Below are positions 50,988 to 60,639 of a stretch of DNA of 64,000 bases, in pieces (position 1 is the stretch's first letter; every line of letters begins with the position of its first letter). The notes beneath the pieces were generated by a model. It ran no database searches, was not told the origin of the DNA, and saw only the letters and a program-made list of their open reading frames with translations. Origin of the DNA: Oleiagrimonas soli (lineage in GTDB: Bacteria > Pseudomonadota > Gammaproteobacteria > Xanthomonadales > Rhodanobacteraceae); the NCBI RefSeq assembly GCF_000761445.1, contig NZ_KN196470.1, positions 2,294,861-2,358,860 of the forward strand, read 5' to 3'. A program made the position numbers and the translations under genes.

Positions 50988-51899
50988 ATGCGTGACGACC
51001 CCACTGCCGCTCTGCGCAACGTCCAACTGATCGCGCGCTACGGCAGCTTCACCCGCGCCGCGCGCGAGCTGGACGTGACGCCTTCCGCGCTCAGCCAGAG
51101 TCTGCGCCAGCTGGAACGCCAGCTCGGCGTGCGGCTCCTGCACCGCAGCACGCGGCGCGTCGGCCTCACCGAAGCCGGTCGCGAGTTCCTCGCCCGCATC
51201 GCACCGGCCATGGACGTGATCGACGACGCAATGGAGAACGCGCGCCAGCACGGCCAGCGTCCCGCCGGCACGCTGCGTCTGACCATGGCCAACTCGCTGA
51301 TGCTGGGCCGCGTGATTCCCGACTTCATGCGCGCTTACCCGGACATCACGCTGGACCTTCGCGTGGAGACGCGCCTGGTGGACCTGATCGACGAGGGCCT
51401 GGACGCCGGCATCCGTCTGGGTGAGCGCCTGCAGAAAGATGTCGTCGCCATCCCGCTGGGCGGTCCCAACCGTTCGCGCGTGGTCGGCTCGCCGGCGTAC
51501 TTCAAGCAGCACGGCACGCCGATGCACCCGCGCGAACTGTCGGCCCACAACTGCGCCCGATTCCGCTTCCGCCCCGACGGTCCGATCCACCAGTGGGAAT
51601 TCGCGCAGCGCGGCGGATCCCATGCCGGCCGCTGGTTCGAGGTGCATGTGGACGGCAATTTGATCGTCAACGACAACGCCCTGATCGTCGAAGCCGCACG
51701 CCGGGGCACGGCGCTGGCACAGTTGCTGGAGGAATACGTCGCCGACGATCTTGCCAGCGGCCGGTTGGTGAGCGTTCTGGACACCTGGCTGCCACCGTAC
51801 GATGGCTGGTATCTGTACTATCCGAGCCGCTTCCAGGTGCCGCCCAAGCTGCGTGTGTTCATCGACTTCGTGCGCGCCAAGCTGAACGGCAGCGAATGA
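50988..51899 (+). CDS. LysR-family transcriptional regulator
   Basis: A 303-residue regulator with the N-terminal winged HTH (FTRAARELDVTPSALSQSLRQ, LLHRSTRRVGLTEAG) and a LysR substrate-binding domain (about 92-300). It is divergent from the aldo/keto reductase gene across 183 bases, with starts facing away, so that gene is its probable target. The AT-rich stretch near 50920-50960 in that gap may hold the binding site. Confidence 0.92.
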   Translation: MRDDPTAALRNVQLIARYGSFTRAARELDVTPSALSQSLRQLERQLGVRLLHRSTRRVGLTEAGREFLARIAPAMDVIDDAMENARQHGQRPAGTLRLTMANSLMLGRVIPDFMRAYPDITLDLRVETRLVDLIDEGLDAGIRLGERLQKDVVAIPLGGPNRSRVVGSPAYFKQHGTPMHPRELSAHNCARFRFRPDGPIHQWEFAQRGGSHAGRWFEVHVDGNLIVNDNALIVEAARRGTALAQLLEEYVADDLASGRLVSVLDTWLPPYDGWYLYYPSRFQVPPKLRVFIDFVRAKLNGSE

Positions 51900-51972
51900 T
51901 TTGGACGTCCGTTGCTTGACCTTCACGCAGCCCGGGGCCAACACTGAAACTGTGTCACGCAAGGAGCACATC

Positions 51973-52632
51973 ATGCGTTCATGGATTCCTGTCGCCGCCG
52001 CCCTGCCGATCCTGCTGGCGGGCTGCTCGTCCTCCGCGCCGGATGCCGCCCACGTGTCCTCCGCGGCGCCATCGCATGCCGCCACCCAGCTGGCGGCAGC
52101 ACCCCGCGCGAGCAACGCCTCGCTGGCGCATTTCCGCAGCTCCGCCTTTGGCTTCCGCCTGGACTACCCGAAAGGCATGCTCGAACAGCGCAGCTTCACC
52201 GGCGGCTACATCAGCAACGACGCGTGGAAAGCCTATGCCTCGCCGGACAGCAAGGGCACGCCGGTCGTGGCGCTGATCCTGCCCGGTTCCGACGACGTCA
52301 GTCGCGCCGCGCTGCGCATCGGCGCCAGCCGCGATCCGCAGTCCGTGAACGATTGCCTGAAAGCGCCGTCGACGGCGCGCGGCGCCAGCGGCACGCGCAG
52401 CATCCATGGCGCGCGCTTCACCTATTTCGAGGCGGGCGACGCGGCCATGAACCACTACATGCACACGCACAGTTACCGCCTGGTGCACGATGGCGCGTGC
52501 ATCGCCATCGACCTGATGGTCACCGGCACCAACCCGCAGGTCTACGATCCGCCGCGCAAGCCGCCGTTCACGCAGGACGACGCCTTCGCTCGCCTGCAAC
52601 AGGCGCTGCGGGGCTTCCACTTCACGCTGTAG
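51973..52632 (+). CDS. Hypothetical lipoprotein
   Basis: A 219-residue protein with a lipoprotein signal (AALPILLAGC, lipobox Cys18), a Ser/Ala linker to about residue 55, and a globular domain with FGFRLDYPKGMLEQ and VALILPGSDDVSR. I do not recognise a named family. AAGGAG stands 6 bases before ATG 51973. Its stop overlaps the end of convergent hutF by 11 bases. Confidence 0.7.
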   Translation: MRSWIPVAAALPILLAGCSSSAPDAAHVSSAAPSHAATQLAAAPRASNASLAHFRSSAFGFRLDYPKGMLEQRSFTGGYISNDAWKAYASPDSKGTPVVALILPGSDDVSRAALRIGASRDPQSVNDCLKAPSTARGASGTRSIHGARFTYFEAGDAAMNHYMHTHSYRLVHDGACIAIDLMVTGTNPQVYDPPRKPPFTQDDAFARLQQALRGFHFTL

Positions 52633-53980
52633 CGCGCAGCGTCTCCACGGTGCCGCGGTAGCGCGCGGCGATGCGCGCCTCGTCGCGGTGGCGGAAATCG
52701 CGCACCACCCAGACACCGCCAACCATCACGTCGCGCACCAGCGGCGCGTTGCCGGCGAACAGGAAGCTGTCGAGCATCGACGCCGCGTCGCGCGCTGCCA
52801 GCTGCGGCGCGTCGTCGTCGAGCACCAGCAAGTCCGCACGACGACCTTCCGCACACGCGCCCAGCGGCATGTCCGCCGCCTGCGCGCCGCCCGCCGTCGC
52901 CGCCTGCCACAGTGTCTCGCCGACGCTGGCGCCGCGCCGACGCGCGGCGATGTTGCGATGCCGGTCGCGCAGACGCTGCCCGTATTCCAGCCAGCGCAGA
53001 TCCTCCTTCGGCGACACGGAGATATGCGAATCCGAACCAATGCCGAGGCGTCCGCCGGCATCGAGGTACTCGGCCAGCGGAAACAAACCATCGCCGAGAT
53101 TGGCCTCGGTGGTCGGACACAGGCCGGCGACCGCGCCGCTGGCCGCCAGTCGTGCGATCTCGCTCCGATCCAGGTGGGTGGCGTGCACCAGACACCAGCG
53201 CGCGTCGACCGCGGCGTGGTCGAGCAGCCACTGCACCGGGCGCGCGTTGCGCACCGCCAGACAGTCCTGTACCTCGCCAATCTGTTCGGCGATGTGGATG
53301 TGGATGGGACCCTGCTTCAGCGGCTCGGCCGCCAGCACCTCGCGCAGGGCCGCTTCGGGCACCGCGCGCAACGAGTGCAGCGCCGCGCCGACGCGCAGCA
53401 TCGGGTTCTCCTCGCGACGCAGCGTCTCGATCAGTTGCAGGTAGGCGTCCACACGCAGACCGAAGCGCCGCTGACGCTCGCTGAGCGGACGGCCGTCGAA
53501 ACCGCCGCTCAAGTACAGCACCGGCAGCAGCGTCATGCCGATGCCCGCCTCGTCGGCCGCCGCGATCAGGGCGCGCGACATCGCCGCCGCGTCGGCATAC
53601 GGGCGACCGTCGGGCTGCTGATGCAGATAGTGGAATTCGCAGACGTGGGTGTAGCCGGCCTTGAGCATCTCGACGTACAGCTGCGCCGCGATCGCCTTCA
53701 GTGCATCCGGCCCGATCCGCGAAGCGAACGCGTACATGGCTTCGCGCCAGGTCCAGAAACTGTCGTCGCCGGGGCCGCGGCGCTCGGCCAACCCCGCCAT
53801 CGCGCGCTGGAATGCGTGCGAGTGCAGGTTGGGCATGCCCGGAAGCACCCAGCCCAGATGCTGCTCGGTGTGCTCGTCCGGCGCACCCAGCGCGCCCGTT
53901 TCTTCGACGCCGATACGCACGTCGCGCTGCCAGGCGCCATCGCGCCACAAGTGATCGACACGCAGTGTCGTCCGGTCCAT
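52622..53980 (-). CDS. hutF: Formimidoylglutamate deiminase
   Basis: A 452-residue amidohydrolase matching HutF. HutF converts N-formimidoyl-glutamate to formyl-glutamate plus ammonia in the five-step histidine pathway. Zinc-site residues are in NLHSHAFQR, HIHIAEQ and GIGSDSHIS; HATH carries another conserved His. GAGGAA precedes ATG 53980. HutF use implies that a HutG deformylase is encoded elsewhere. The gene is divergent from the GNAT-nitrilase gene, starts 73 bases apart. Confidence 0.92.
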   Translation of the reverse strand: MDRTTLRVDHLWRDGAWQRDVRIGVEETGALGAPDEHTEQHLGWVLPGMPNLHSHAFQRAMAGLAERRGPGDDSFWTWREAMYAFASRIGPDALKAIAAQLYVEMLKAGYTHVCEFHYLHQQPDGRPYADAAAMSRALIAAADEAGIGMTLLPVLYLSGGFDGRPLSERQRRFGLRVDAYLQLIETLRREENPMLRVGAALHSLRAVPEAALREVLAAEPLKQGPIHIHIAEQIGEVQDCLAVRNARPVQWLLDHAAVDARWCLVHATHLDRSEIARLAASGAVAGLCPTTEANLGDGLFPLAEYLDAGGRLGIGSDSHISVSPKEDLRWLEYGQRLRDRHRNIAARRRGASVGETLWQAATAGGAQAADMPLGACAEGRRADLLVLDDDAPQLAARDAASMLDSFLFAGNAPLVRDVMVGGVWVVRDFRHRDEARIAARYRGTVETLRATA

Positions 53981-54053
53981 GCGAGTTCCTCGCCGACCCG
54001 GTGAGCCGGCTGCGGTTAAAAATTCGGCCCTCAGTGTGCGGCATAATCGTGTC

Positions 54054-55637
54054 ATGACCAAGACGAATTCTCGCGACAAACGCCGCCTGCTCGTCCGACA
54101 GGCGCGCCTGGACGACGTGCCCCGGCTGGTCGAACTGACCGCGCTGGTCTACACGCCCGAGTGGGGCCATTCGGCGGAAATGCTGCGTGGCCAGCAGGCG
54201 CACTTCCCCGAAGGTCAGTTCGTGGCCGAATACGACGGCGACATCGTCGGCTACTGCGCCACATTCCGCATCGACGAAGCCACCGCGCTCAAGCCGCACT
54301 CGTGGACCGAGATCACCGGCGGCGGCTTCGGCTCGCGCCACGACCCGGAAGGCGACTGGCTGTACGGCATGGAAGTGGTCGTGCACCCGAAGATGCGCGG
54401 CATGCGCATCGGCCAACGGCTGTACACCGCGCGCAAGAATCTGTGCACCGAACTGAAGCTGCGCGGCATCGTGTTCGGCGGCCGCATCCCCGGCCTGTCC
54501 AAGGCGATCAAGCGCTTCAGCAGCGCCGAGAACTACGTGCAGGCCGTGATCGAGGGCCGCCGCCGCGATCCGACGCTGAGCTTCCAGCTGCGCAACGGCT
54601 TCGAGATGATCGGGCTGCTGCACAACTACGAACCAGGCGACCACCAGTCATTGGGCTACGCCACGCACATGGTGTGGCGCAACCCGGCCCTGCACGATCA
54701 GCCGGACGTGCCGCACGCCTCCGGCGGCTTGCCGATGCCGTCCACGGTGCGCGTGGCCTCGGTGCAATACCAGCAGCGCCGCATCCGCTCGTTCGAGGAG
54801 TTCGCGCAACAGGTCGAGTACTTCACCGACATCGCCGCCGACTACAACGCCGACTTCGTCACCTTCCCCGAACTGATCACGCTGCAGCTGCTGTCGATCG
54901 AGAACGAGGAACTGTCGCCCAACGACACCATCCGCCGCCTCAGCGAATGGACGCCGCAGGTGCGCGAGCTGTTCGGTCACCTGGCGGTGCGCTACAACAT
55001 CAACATCATCGGCGGTTCGCATCCGACGCGGATGGACGACGGCGACATCCACAACGTCTGCTACATCTGCCTGCGCGACGGCACCATGCACGAGCAGGAG
55101 AAGCTGCATCCGACGCCGTCCGAGCGCAACGTGTGGGGCATCACCGGCGGCGACACCACGACCATGATCCAGACCGACTGCGGTCCGATCGGCGTGATGA
55201 TCTGCTATGACTCCGAATACCCCGAGGTCGCGCGCCACCTGATCGACCAGGGTGCGCTGATGCTGTTTGTGCCGTTCTGCACCGACGTGCGCGAAGGCTA
55301 CCTGCGGGTGCGTTACTGCTGCCAGGCGCGCGCCATCGAGAACCAGTGCTACGTGGTGATGTCGGGCAACGTCGGCAACCTGCCCGGCGTCTACAACTTC
55401 GACATCCAGTACGGCCAGAGCTGCATCCTCACGCCTTGCGACTTCCCGTTCGCCCGCGACGGCGTGGCCGCCGACTCGACGCCGAACATCGAGACGGTGC
55501 TGTTCGCCGACCTGAGCCTGGAGAACCTGGCCCGCGCCCGCAACTCGGGTACCGTGACCAACCTCAAGGACCGTCGCTTCGACCTCTACGAGACCCGTTG
55601 GCGGCGACGCAACAAGTCCAGCGCGACGCACGATTGA
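54054..55637 (+). CDS. GNAT acetyltransferase-nitrilase fusion protein
   Basis: A 527-residue two-domain protein. The N-terminal part (about 12-215) is a GNAT domain (VVVHPKMRGMRIGQRLY). The C-terminal part (about 230-515) is a carbon-nitrogen hydrolase with the Glu-Lys-Cys triad: VTFPELITLQ, QEKLHPTPSE and VMICYDSEYPE. The hydrolase should split an amide or nitrile, and the GNAT part may acetylate the same or a linked substrate. ATG 54054 sits just after an AT-rich TATAAT-like segment, so the leader may be very short. Confidence 0.9.
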   Translation: MTKTNSRDKRRLLVRQARLDDVPRLVELTALVYTPEWGHSAEMLRGQQAHFPEGQFVAEYDGDIVGYCATFRIDEATALKPHSWTEITGGGFGSRHDPEGDWLYGMEVVVHPKMRGMRIGQRLYTARKNLCTELKLRGIVFGGRIPGLSKAIKRFSSAENYVQAVIEGRRRDPTLSFQLRNGFEMIGLLHNYEPGDHQSLGYATHMVWRNPALHDQPDVPHASGGLPMPSTVRVASVQYQQRRIRSFEEFAQQVEYFTDIAADYNADFVTFPELITLQLLSIENEELSPNDTIRRLSEWTPQVRELFGHLAVRYNINIIGGSHPTRMDDGDIHNVCYICLRDGTMHEQEKLHPTPSERNVWGITGGDTTTMIQTDCGPIGVMICYDSEYPEVARHLIDQGALMLFVPFCTDVREGYLRVRYCCQARAIENQCYVVMSGNVGNLPGVYNFDIQYGQSCILTPCDFPFARDGVAADSTPNIETVLFADLSLENLARARNSGTVTNLKDRRFDLYETRWRRRNKSSATHD

Positions 55638-55656
55638 GCGCACTCGCAGGTTCGCC

Positions 55657-55905
55657 ATGAAGATCTACGGACGCATCGACGGCAGCGGATTCGACGCCGA
55701 GACGAGTCTGCGCCGGCTCGCCGAGGTCACGCTCGTAGCCACGCCGAACGAGCTCCGGCGCATCGACATCTTCCTGTCGCCGTCCGCCGAGACGATGGAA
55801 CGCATGGGCGCCAGCCATGATCACGAGCACCTTTCGGACCGGGTCGACGGCTTCGATGCCGCGCCCGGGTTCGTCGTGGCGCAAGCGTCTTCCGGCGACG
55901 CCTGA
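55657..55905 (+). CDS. Imm32-like small protein (putative immunity protein)
   Basis: An 82-residue protein whose features MKIYGRIDGSGFD, LAEVTLVATPNELRRIDIFL, MERMGASHDHEHLSDR and PGFVV fit the Imm32 immunity-protein family. Such proteins neutralise polymorphic toxins. No toxin gene is visible beside it, so it may be an orphan or a repurposed member. It starts 19 bases after the GNAT-nitrilase stop, which suggests co-transcription. Confidence 0.65.
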   Translation: MKIYGRIDGSGFDAETSLRRLAEVTLVATPNELRRIDIFLSPSAETMERMGASHDHEHLSDRVDGFDAAPGFVVAQASSGDA

Positions 55906-56040
55906 TTCGCGGCGACCGACGTCAGCGCGAACGTCGGTTCGCCCGAACGGCGGCCCGCAAGCTGTCTGAAAGCGAAACCCGAAGCGGATTTGCGGCGATC
56001 CGCCACGGACGCGCCCCCGAAGATTTGCGATAATGGCGGG

Positions 56041-57636
56041 ATGCCTGACGCCGCCGCCCCCCGCAAATCCACCAATCCGCGCCTCGAAGCGTTGCTCGGC
56101 CACGAATTCTTCGCGCCGCATCACTGGAAGCGACGCATCGCGCTGTGGCTCGGCGCCATCCTGGTAGCGCTGGCGGCGATCGTCTTCGCCAAGGCCAGCG
56201 ACTGGTCCTTCAGCCTGTTCCAGCGCATGGTCGCCTACAAGGCCTGGTTGCCGCTGTGCGTGACGCCGGTGGTGTTCGGCCTGCTGGCCTGGGCCACCGA
56301 GGGCAAGCTGCGCGCGGCGCGCGGCAGCGGTATTCCGCAGGTCATCGGCACGCTGCACGTCGAGGACGCCGGCTTCCGCGAACGCATGCTGGCGCTGCCC
56401 ATCGCCATCAGCAAGATGGTCATGACCCTGTTGGCGATGATGGTCGGCGCGTCCATCGGCCGCGAGGGTCCGACCGTGCACGTCGGCGCGGGCCTGTTCC
56501 ATTCGCTCGGCCGGCGCTTCGGCTACACCGACCCCAAGGCGGCCTCGCGCTTCATCCTCGCCGGTGGCGCGGCGGGCATCGCCGCGGCCTTCAATGCGCC
56601 GCTGGCCGGCGTGGTGTTCGCCATCGAGGAGCTGGCCGGCGCGTTCGAGCACCGCTTCTCCGGTCTGCTGCTGACCTCGGTCATCGTCGGCGGCGTGGTC
56701 TCGCTGGGCGTGCTTGGCAACTACTCCTACTTCGGCGCCGTCGACGTCGACCTGCCGTTCGGCAACGCCTGGCTGGCGGTACTGGCGACCGGCATCGTCG
56801 GCGGCCTGCTCGGCGGCCTGTTCGCGCGCCTGGTGCTGCTCAGCCGCCGCGGCCCGCTGGCCTACATCGGCCGCGTGCGCGCGCGCTGGCCCGTGCTGTT
56901 CGCGGTCGGCTGCGGTCTCGCGCTCGGTCTGCTCGGCCTGATGTCGCACAACAGCGTCTACGGCACCGGCTACGATCAGGCGCGCGCCTTCGTGCAGAAC
57001 GCCCCGGACACGGCCGGCGCCTGGTTCGGCATCAACAAGCTGTTCGCCAACGTGGTCTCGTACTGGGCCGGCATCCCCGGCGGCCTGTTCTCGCCGGCGC
57101 TGGCCGTCGGCGCGGGCCTGGGCCACAACATCGCCCACTTCCTGCCGCACGTGCCGGTGGCCGCGGTGGTGCTGCTGGGCATGAGCTCGTATCTGTCCGG
57201 CGTCACCGGCGCGCCGCTGACCTCGGCGGTCATCTCGATGGAGCTGACCGACAACCAGAGCATGATCATCCCGATCATGGCCGCCTGCCTGCTGGCCCGC
57301 GCTGCCGCCTCGTTGTTCAGCCCGACACCGGTCTACAAGGACTTCGCCGAGCGCCTGGTGCGCGACTTCGAGGATCGCCAGAAGCAGCTGCGCGAAGCCG
57401 AGGAACAGGCCGAACAGGAACGCCAGCGCGAGCACTTCGCCGGCATTGACACCGACGACGCCAAACCGGCGCAGCCGGAAGCCACCAACCGGACCACCGC
57501 GTTCGAGGAAGTGTCCGCCGAACCGGCCAACAAGGACGAGGCCGCCGCCGACGGCGAGCAGACCGAGGCCCAGGCGACATCCGCCGCATCACCGCCCGAT
57601 ACCGGTGCGCCGCCCGACGACGGCGAACGGCGCTAA
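56041..57636 (+). CDS. ClC-family chloride channel/transporter
   Basis: A 531-residue membrane protein with the ClC selectivity motifs GSGIPQ (95-100), GREGPT (gating Glu142) and GGLFSPALAVGAGLG. The gating Glu suggests a transporter or gated channel rather than an open pore. After the membrane domain (to about 440) comes an acidic, low-complexity tail of about 90 residues (EEQAEQERQ...) in place of the CBS pair found in many relatives. hutI begins 9 bases downstream. Confidence 0.92.
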   Translation: MPDAAAPRKSTNPRLEALLGHEFFAPHHWKRRIALWLGAILVALAAIVFAKASDWSFSLFQRMVAYKAWLPLCVTPVVFGLLAWATEGKLRAARGSGIPQVIGTLHVEDAGFRERMLALPIAISKMVMTLLAMMVGASIGREGPTVHVGAGLFHSLGRRFGYTDPKAASRFILAGGAAGIAAAFNAPLAGVVFAIEELAGAFEHRFSGLLLTSVIVGGVVSLGVLGNYSYFGAVDVDLPFGNAWLAVLATGIVGGLLGGLFARLVLLSRRGPLAYIGRVRARWPVLFAVGCGLALGLLGLMSHNSVYGTGYDQARAFVQNAPDTAGAWFGINKLFANVVSYWAGIPGGLFSPALAVGAGLGHNIAHFLPHVPVAAVVLLGMSSYLSGVTGAPLTSAVISMELTDNQSMIIPIMAACLLARAAASLFSPTPVYKDFAERLVRDFEDRQKQLREAEEQAEQERQREHFAGIDTDDAKPAQPEATNRTTAFEEVSAEPANKDEAAADGEQTEAQATSAASPPDTGAPPDDGERR

Positions 57637-57645
57637 GCTGGGCGC

Positions 57646-58878
57646 ATGACGGACCGCCCGCGCTTCGACCTCCTGCTGCTGCATGCCCGCATCGCCACGC
57701 TCGATCCCGAGCGCGACGCGGGCTATGGCCTGATCGAGGACGGCGCGCTGGGCTGCATCGACGGCCGCATCGCCTGGATCGGCCGTAGCGACGACGTATC
57801 GCCACAGACACGCGAACAGGCCGCACGTGTCGTCGACGCCGAACAACACCTGCTCACCCCGGGCCTGATCGACTGCCACACGCATCTGGTCTTCGGCGGC
57901 GACCGCGCCGACGAATTCGAGATGCGGCTGGAGGGCGCCGACTACGCGGCCATCGCGCGTGCCGGCGGAGGCATCCTCTCGAGCGTGCGCGCCACCCGTG
58001 CCGCCAGCGAAGACGATCTGCTCGCCCAGGCCCTGCCCCGCGCACGCGACCTGCTGGCCGACGGCGTGACGACCCTCGAGATCAAGTCCGGCTACGGCCT
58101 GGATCTGCAGACCGAGCGCCGCATGCTGCGCGTCGCGCGGCGCATCGGCGACGCGCTCGGCATCACCGTGCGCACCAGCTTCCTCGGCCTGCATGCGCTG
58201 CCGCCCGAATGCGCTGACGACGCCGAAGGCTACGTCGCCGAGGTCTGCGACCGCATGTTGCCGACGCTCGCCGGCGAGGGACTGATCGACGCGGTCGACG
58301 CCTTCTGCGAAACCATCGGTTTCACCCCGGCGCAGGTGCGGCGTCTGTTCGATCAAGCGCGCACGCTTGGCCTGCCGGTCAAACTGCACGCCGAACAGTT
58401 GTCCGACCAGGGCGGCGCGGCGCTGACGGCGTCCTTCGGCGGCCTGTCGGCCGATCATCTCGAATACCTCAGCGAGGACGGCGTGCGCGCCATGGCCGAA
58501 GCCGGAACCGTCGCCGTGCTGCTACCCGGCGCGTTCTACGCGCTTCGGGAAACGAAGCTGCCGCCGATCGAGAGCCTGCGCGCTCACGGCGTACCGATGG
58601 CCGTGGGCAGCGATCTCAACCCCGGCACCGCCCCGATGCGTTCCCTGCGGCTGGCAGGCAACATGGCCTGCACCCTGTTCCGGCTTACTCCGCTCGAGGC
58701 GCTGCGCGGCATGACCGTGCACGCCGCACGCGCACTGGGACTCGGGGACCGCGGTCTGCTCGCCGTCGGCAAGCGGGCCGACCTCGCGATGTGGAACGCG
58801 CGCCACCCCGCCGAACTGAGCTACTGGATCGGCGGCCGCCTGAACCACCGTTCCTACGTCGCCGGCCGCCCGGTCTGA
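57646..58878 (+). CDS. hutI: Imidazolonepropionase
   Basis: A 410-residue amidohydrolase that opens the imidazolone ring to N-formimidoyl-glutamate, step three of histidine degradation. Metal-binding motifs are [20 protein letters not shown] and [10 protein letters not shown]. It begins 9 bases after the ClC gene and so probably shares its transcript. hutU and hutF, which act before and after it, are encoded at separate places in the window. Confidence 0.95.
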   Translation: MTDRPRFDLLLLHARIATLDPERDAGYGLIEDGALGCIDGRIAWIGRSDDVSPQTREQAARVVDAEQHLLTPGLIDCHTHLVFGGDRADEFEMRLEGADYAAIARAGGGILSSVRATRAASEDDLLAQALPRARDLLADGVTTLEIKSGYGLDLQTERRMLRVARRIGDALGITVRTSFLGLHALPPECADDAEGYVAEVCDRMLPTLAGEGLIDAVDAFCETIGFTPAQVRRLFDQARTLGLPVKLHAEQLSDQGGAALTASFGGLSADHLEYLSEDGVRAMAEAGTVAVLLPGAFYALRETKLPPIESLRAHGVPMAVGSDLNPGTAPMRSLRLAGNMACTLFRLTPLEALRGMTVHAARALGLGDRGLLAVGKRADLAMWNARHPAELSYWIGGRLNHRSYVAGRPV

Positions 58879-58932
58879 CGCGAGCGGCCACGCGCTCCCG
58901 GCATCCCATCTCGCTTCCGGCCTTCCTCGCCA

Positions 58933-59655
58933 TCACGGCTTCGATGGACGCAAGGCGCTCACCACCGTGCCGTTGGCATCCAACATGCGGATCGACGGCG
59001 TACCGTCGGCGGCGACCTCGAGCACGATCCGCGGATGCCCGCGCCGATCGTTCAAGCCCAACGAGACGCCGCCGTCGGGTGCGCGCGCCATGACCAGCCG
59101 CTTGCTCGGAGACGGATGGCTGGCCTGGAACGCATGCAGGGCAGCCTCGCGTTGCACGTCCGACATGCCGCGCATGCGCTGCATCAACGCGACGATTTCA
59201 GTGATCGGATACGTCGGGCGGTCGATCAGCTCCAGCCCGGCGGTGCGCTTGCCGTCGACATCGCTGGCATCGATGGTGAACACCTGATCCTGCATGTACT
59301 GGTCGAAGCTCAGATGTCCCCAGGACTTCACTTTGCCGTTCTTGTCCGTGTAACCACCAAAGATCAGCCCTCCGTTCTCGGTGCCTTCGTTGTTGTAGAA
59401 CAGCATGCCGGCGGTCGGGCGATCGTGCGCGTAGTGCTTACCCCGGACGATGAGTCCGGGGAAACGCGCCTGATCGGAGATCACCATGCGCAAGGTACCG
59501 TCCGGCTCCACCACATCGATGCGGTGCACCGTCAACGCATCGAACGTCGCCCGCTGCGGCGCGCCGACGAAACCGCTGAGCAACGCGGCCACCACCAGCA
59601 GCGTGAGCACGCCGGCATAGATGGCCAGCAGACGCTGGCCGTACATCGGCTTCAT
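58933..59655 (-). CDS. Membrane-anchored protein of unknown function
   Basis: A 240-residue protein with one N-terminal helix (LLAIYAGVLTLLVVAALLSGF) and a large soluble part with beta-rich repeats (RIDVVEPDGTLRMVISD, AGMLFYNNEGTENGGLIFGG, SIRMLDANGTVV). I do not know a named function. The N-in topology would place the domain in the periplasm. GGGAG precedes ATG 59655. It converges with hutI. Confidence 0.7.
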   Translation of the reverse strand: MKPMYGQRLLAIYAGVLTLLVVAALLSGFVGAPQRATFDALTVHRIDVVEPDGTLRMVISDQARFPGLIVRGKHYAHDRPTAGMLFYNNEGTENGGLIFGGYTDKNGKVKSWGHLSFDQYMQDQVFTIDASDVDGKRTAGLELIDRPTYPITEIVALMQRMRGMSDVQREAALHAFQASHPSPSKRLVMARAPDGGVSLGLNDRRGHPRIVLEVAADGTPSIRMLDANGTVVSALRPSKP

Positions 59656-59765
59656 GGTCTTCTCCCGAGACATCCGCACAGTGCGCGCGCCGCATGGGGC
59701 ACGGCCTGGCGGAGCATACCCCGACGCCGCATCCGCGGCATGTCCCGCACCGCATCGCCAGACGC

Positions 59766-59793
59766 GAAAAGGCCCCGCATGCGGGGCCTTTTC
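59766..59793. terminator. Bidirectional terminator after the bTHX gene
   Basis: GAAAAGGCCCCGC-AT-GCGGGGCCTTTTC is a perfect palindrome with T-runs on either side. It lies 25 bases beyond the bTHX stop codon. Confidence 0.9.
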
Positions 59794-59818
59794 AGATGCA
59801 TATATTCGCGGAACTCGC

Positions 59819-59965
59819 CTACGAGGCTTTCTTGCGCGCGGTCTTGCGCGCGGGAGCCGCCGGAGCGGCAGCCGCCGCCGTGCTCTTGCCCTTGCGCGGA
59901 CGCGTATTGCCGTGCGAACCGCGATAGATCTTGCCCTTGCGGGTACGCTTGTCGCCCTTGCCCAT
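59819..59965 (-). CDS. 30S ribosomal protein bTHX
   Basis: A 48-residue highly basic protein beginning MGKGDKRTRKGKIYRGSHGN, the THX family signature, with an Ala/Lys-rich tail. THX sits at the top of the 30S head and stabilises rRNA. It is missed by length cut-offs. A bidirectional hairpin terminator follows. Confidence 0.93.
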   Translation of the reverse strand: MGKGDKRTRKGKIYRGSHGNTRPRKGKSTAAAAAPAAPARKTARKKAS

Positions 59966-60047
59966 GTGCAGTGCTCCTTGGTGGTGAACGAACACGGTCA
60001 TGGTAGTGCTTCGCACCGCACAACGCATCACCCCGCGGAGGGGGCGT

Positions 60048-60497
60048 TCAGTGCGCGTGATGCAAGGCGTGGGAACGGTAGACCAGGCGCAAGTTGCACA
60101 CATGCGCGGAGGCGACGAGCAGGCCGCCGCAAGTCACCATCACACTGTGCACGGCCGTGTGCGCCGACAAGTCGACGACGGTCACGCCCAGCACCAGCAG
60201 CAGCAGCCCCGGCACGGCCAGCATCAGCGGCCAGCGCTGTCCGTGCTTGCGGCGACCGGTCACCAGCGTGATCGTGGCGAGCGTGGCCGCGAAGAGCACG
60301 AAGCCGCGCTCGAAGGCGTGATCGGCCAGGAACTCCAGCCCGACCAGCGGCAGCAGCGCGATGACGAACGGCAGCAGCGCACAATGCACCGCACACAGGA
60401 ACGAGGCCGCGGCGCCCAGACGGTCGGCCACGAGCCACCAGCCGCCCGATTTGACGGGGGCTTCACGGATCGCGGGATTCTCATGCTGCATGGCCAT
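60048..60497 (-). CDS. MerC-family membrane protein
   Basis: A 149-residue protein with four helices and the MerC-type CAVHCALLP motif near residue 35-43, plus His-rich ends (HALHHAH). MerC proteins carry mercury in resistance operons; chromosomal members near zur are thought to handle zinc or other metals. It lies downstream of zur on the same strand, and a Zur-box-like site about 130 bases before its start overlaps a TATAAT -10 element. Confidence 0.85.
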   Translation of the reverse strand: MAMQHENPAIREAPVKSGGWWLVADRLGAAASFLCAVHCALLPFVIALLPLVGLEFLADHAFERGFVLFAATLATITLVTGRRKHGQRWPLMLAVPGLLLLVLGVTVVDLSAHTAVHSVMVTCGGLLVASAHVCNLRLVYRSHALHHAH

Positions 60498-60602
60498 CGT
60501 CTCCGAAGCGACCGCTGCACGGCCTACACCGCCCGGGACGCATGCGTCTCGGCGAGTACGGGCCGTTTCGGCAACGGAACGCAGATCAACAAAAATACTC
60601 AG

Positions 60603-60620
60603 GCAGAGTATTTACTCTGC
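60603..60620. promoter_or_regulatory. Palindrome next to the Zur-like box
   Basis: GCAGAGTA-TT-TACTCTGC is an 8-bp perfect inverted repeat. It ends 5 bases before the Zur-like box. On the minus strand it would fall in the merC leader RNA as a hairpin; on the plus strand it overlaps a -35-like position. Confidence 0.5.
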
Positions 60621-60624
60621 TGCT

Positions 60625-60637
60625 GTTACATTATAAC
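60625..60637. promoter_or_regulatory. Candidate Zur box
   Basis: GTTACATTATAAC fits the gammaproteobacterial Zur pattern GTTATANTATAAC with one mismatch. Its minus-strand reading contains TATAAT, an ideal -10 for merC. The zur gene lies 200 bases away, strengthening the assignment. Confidence 0.55.
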
Positions 60638-60639
60638 GT

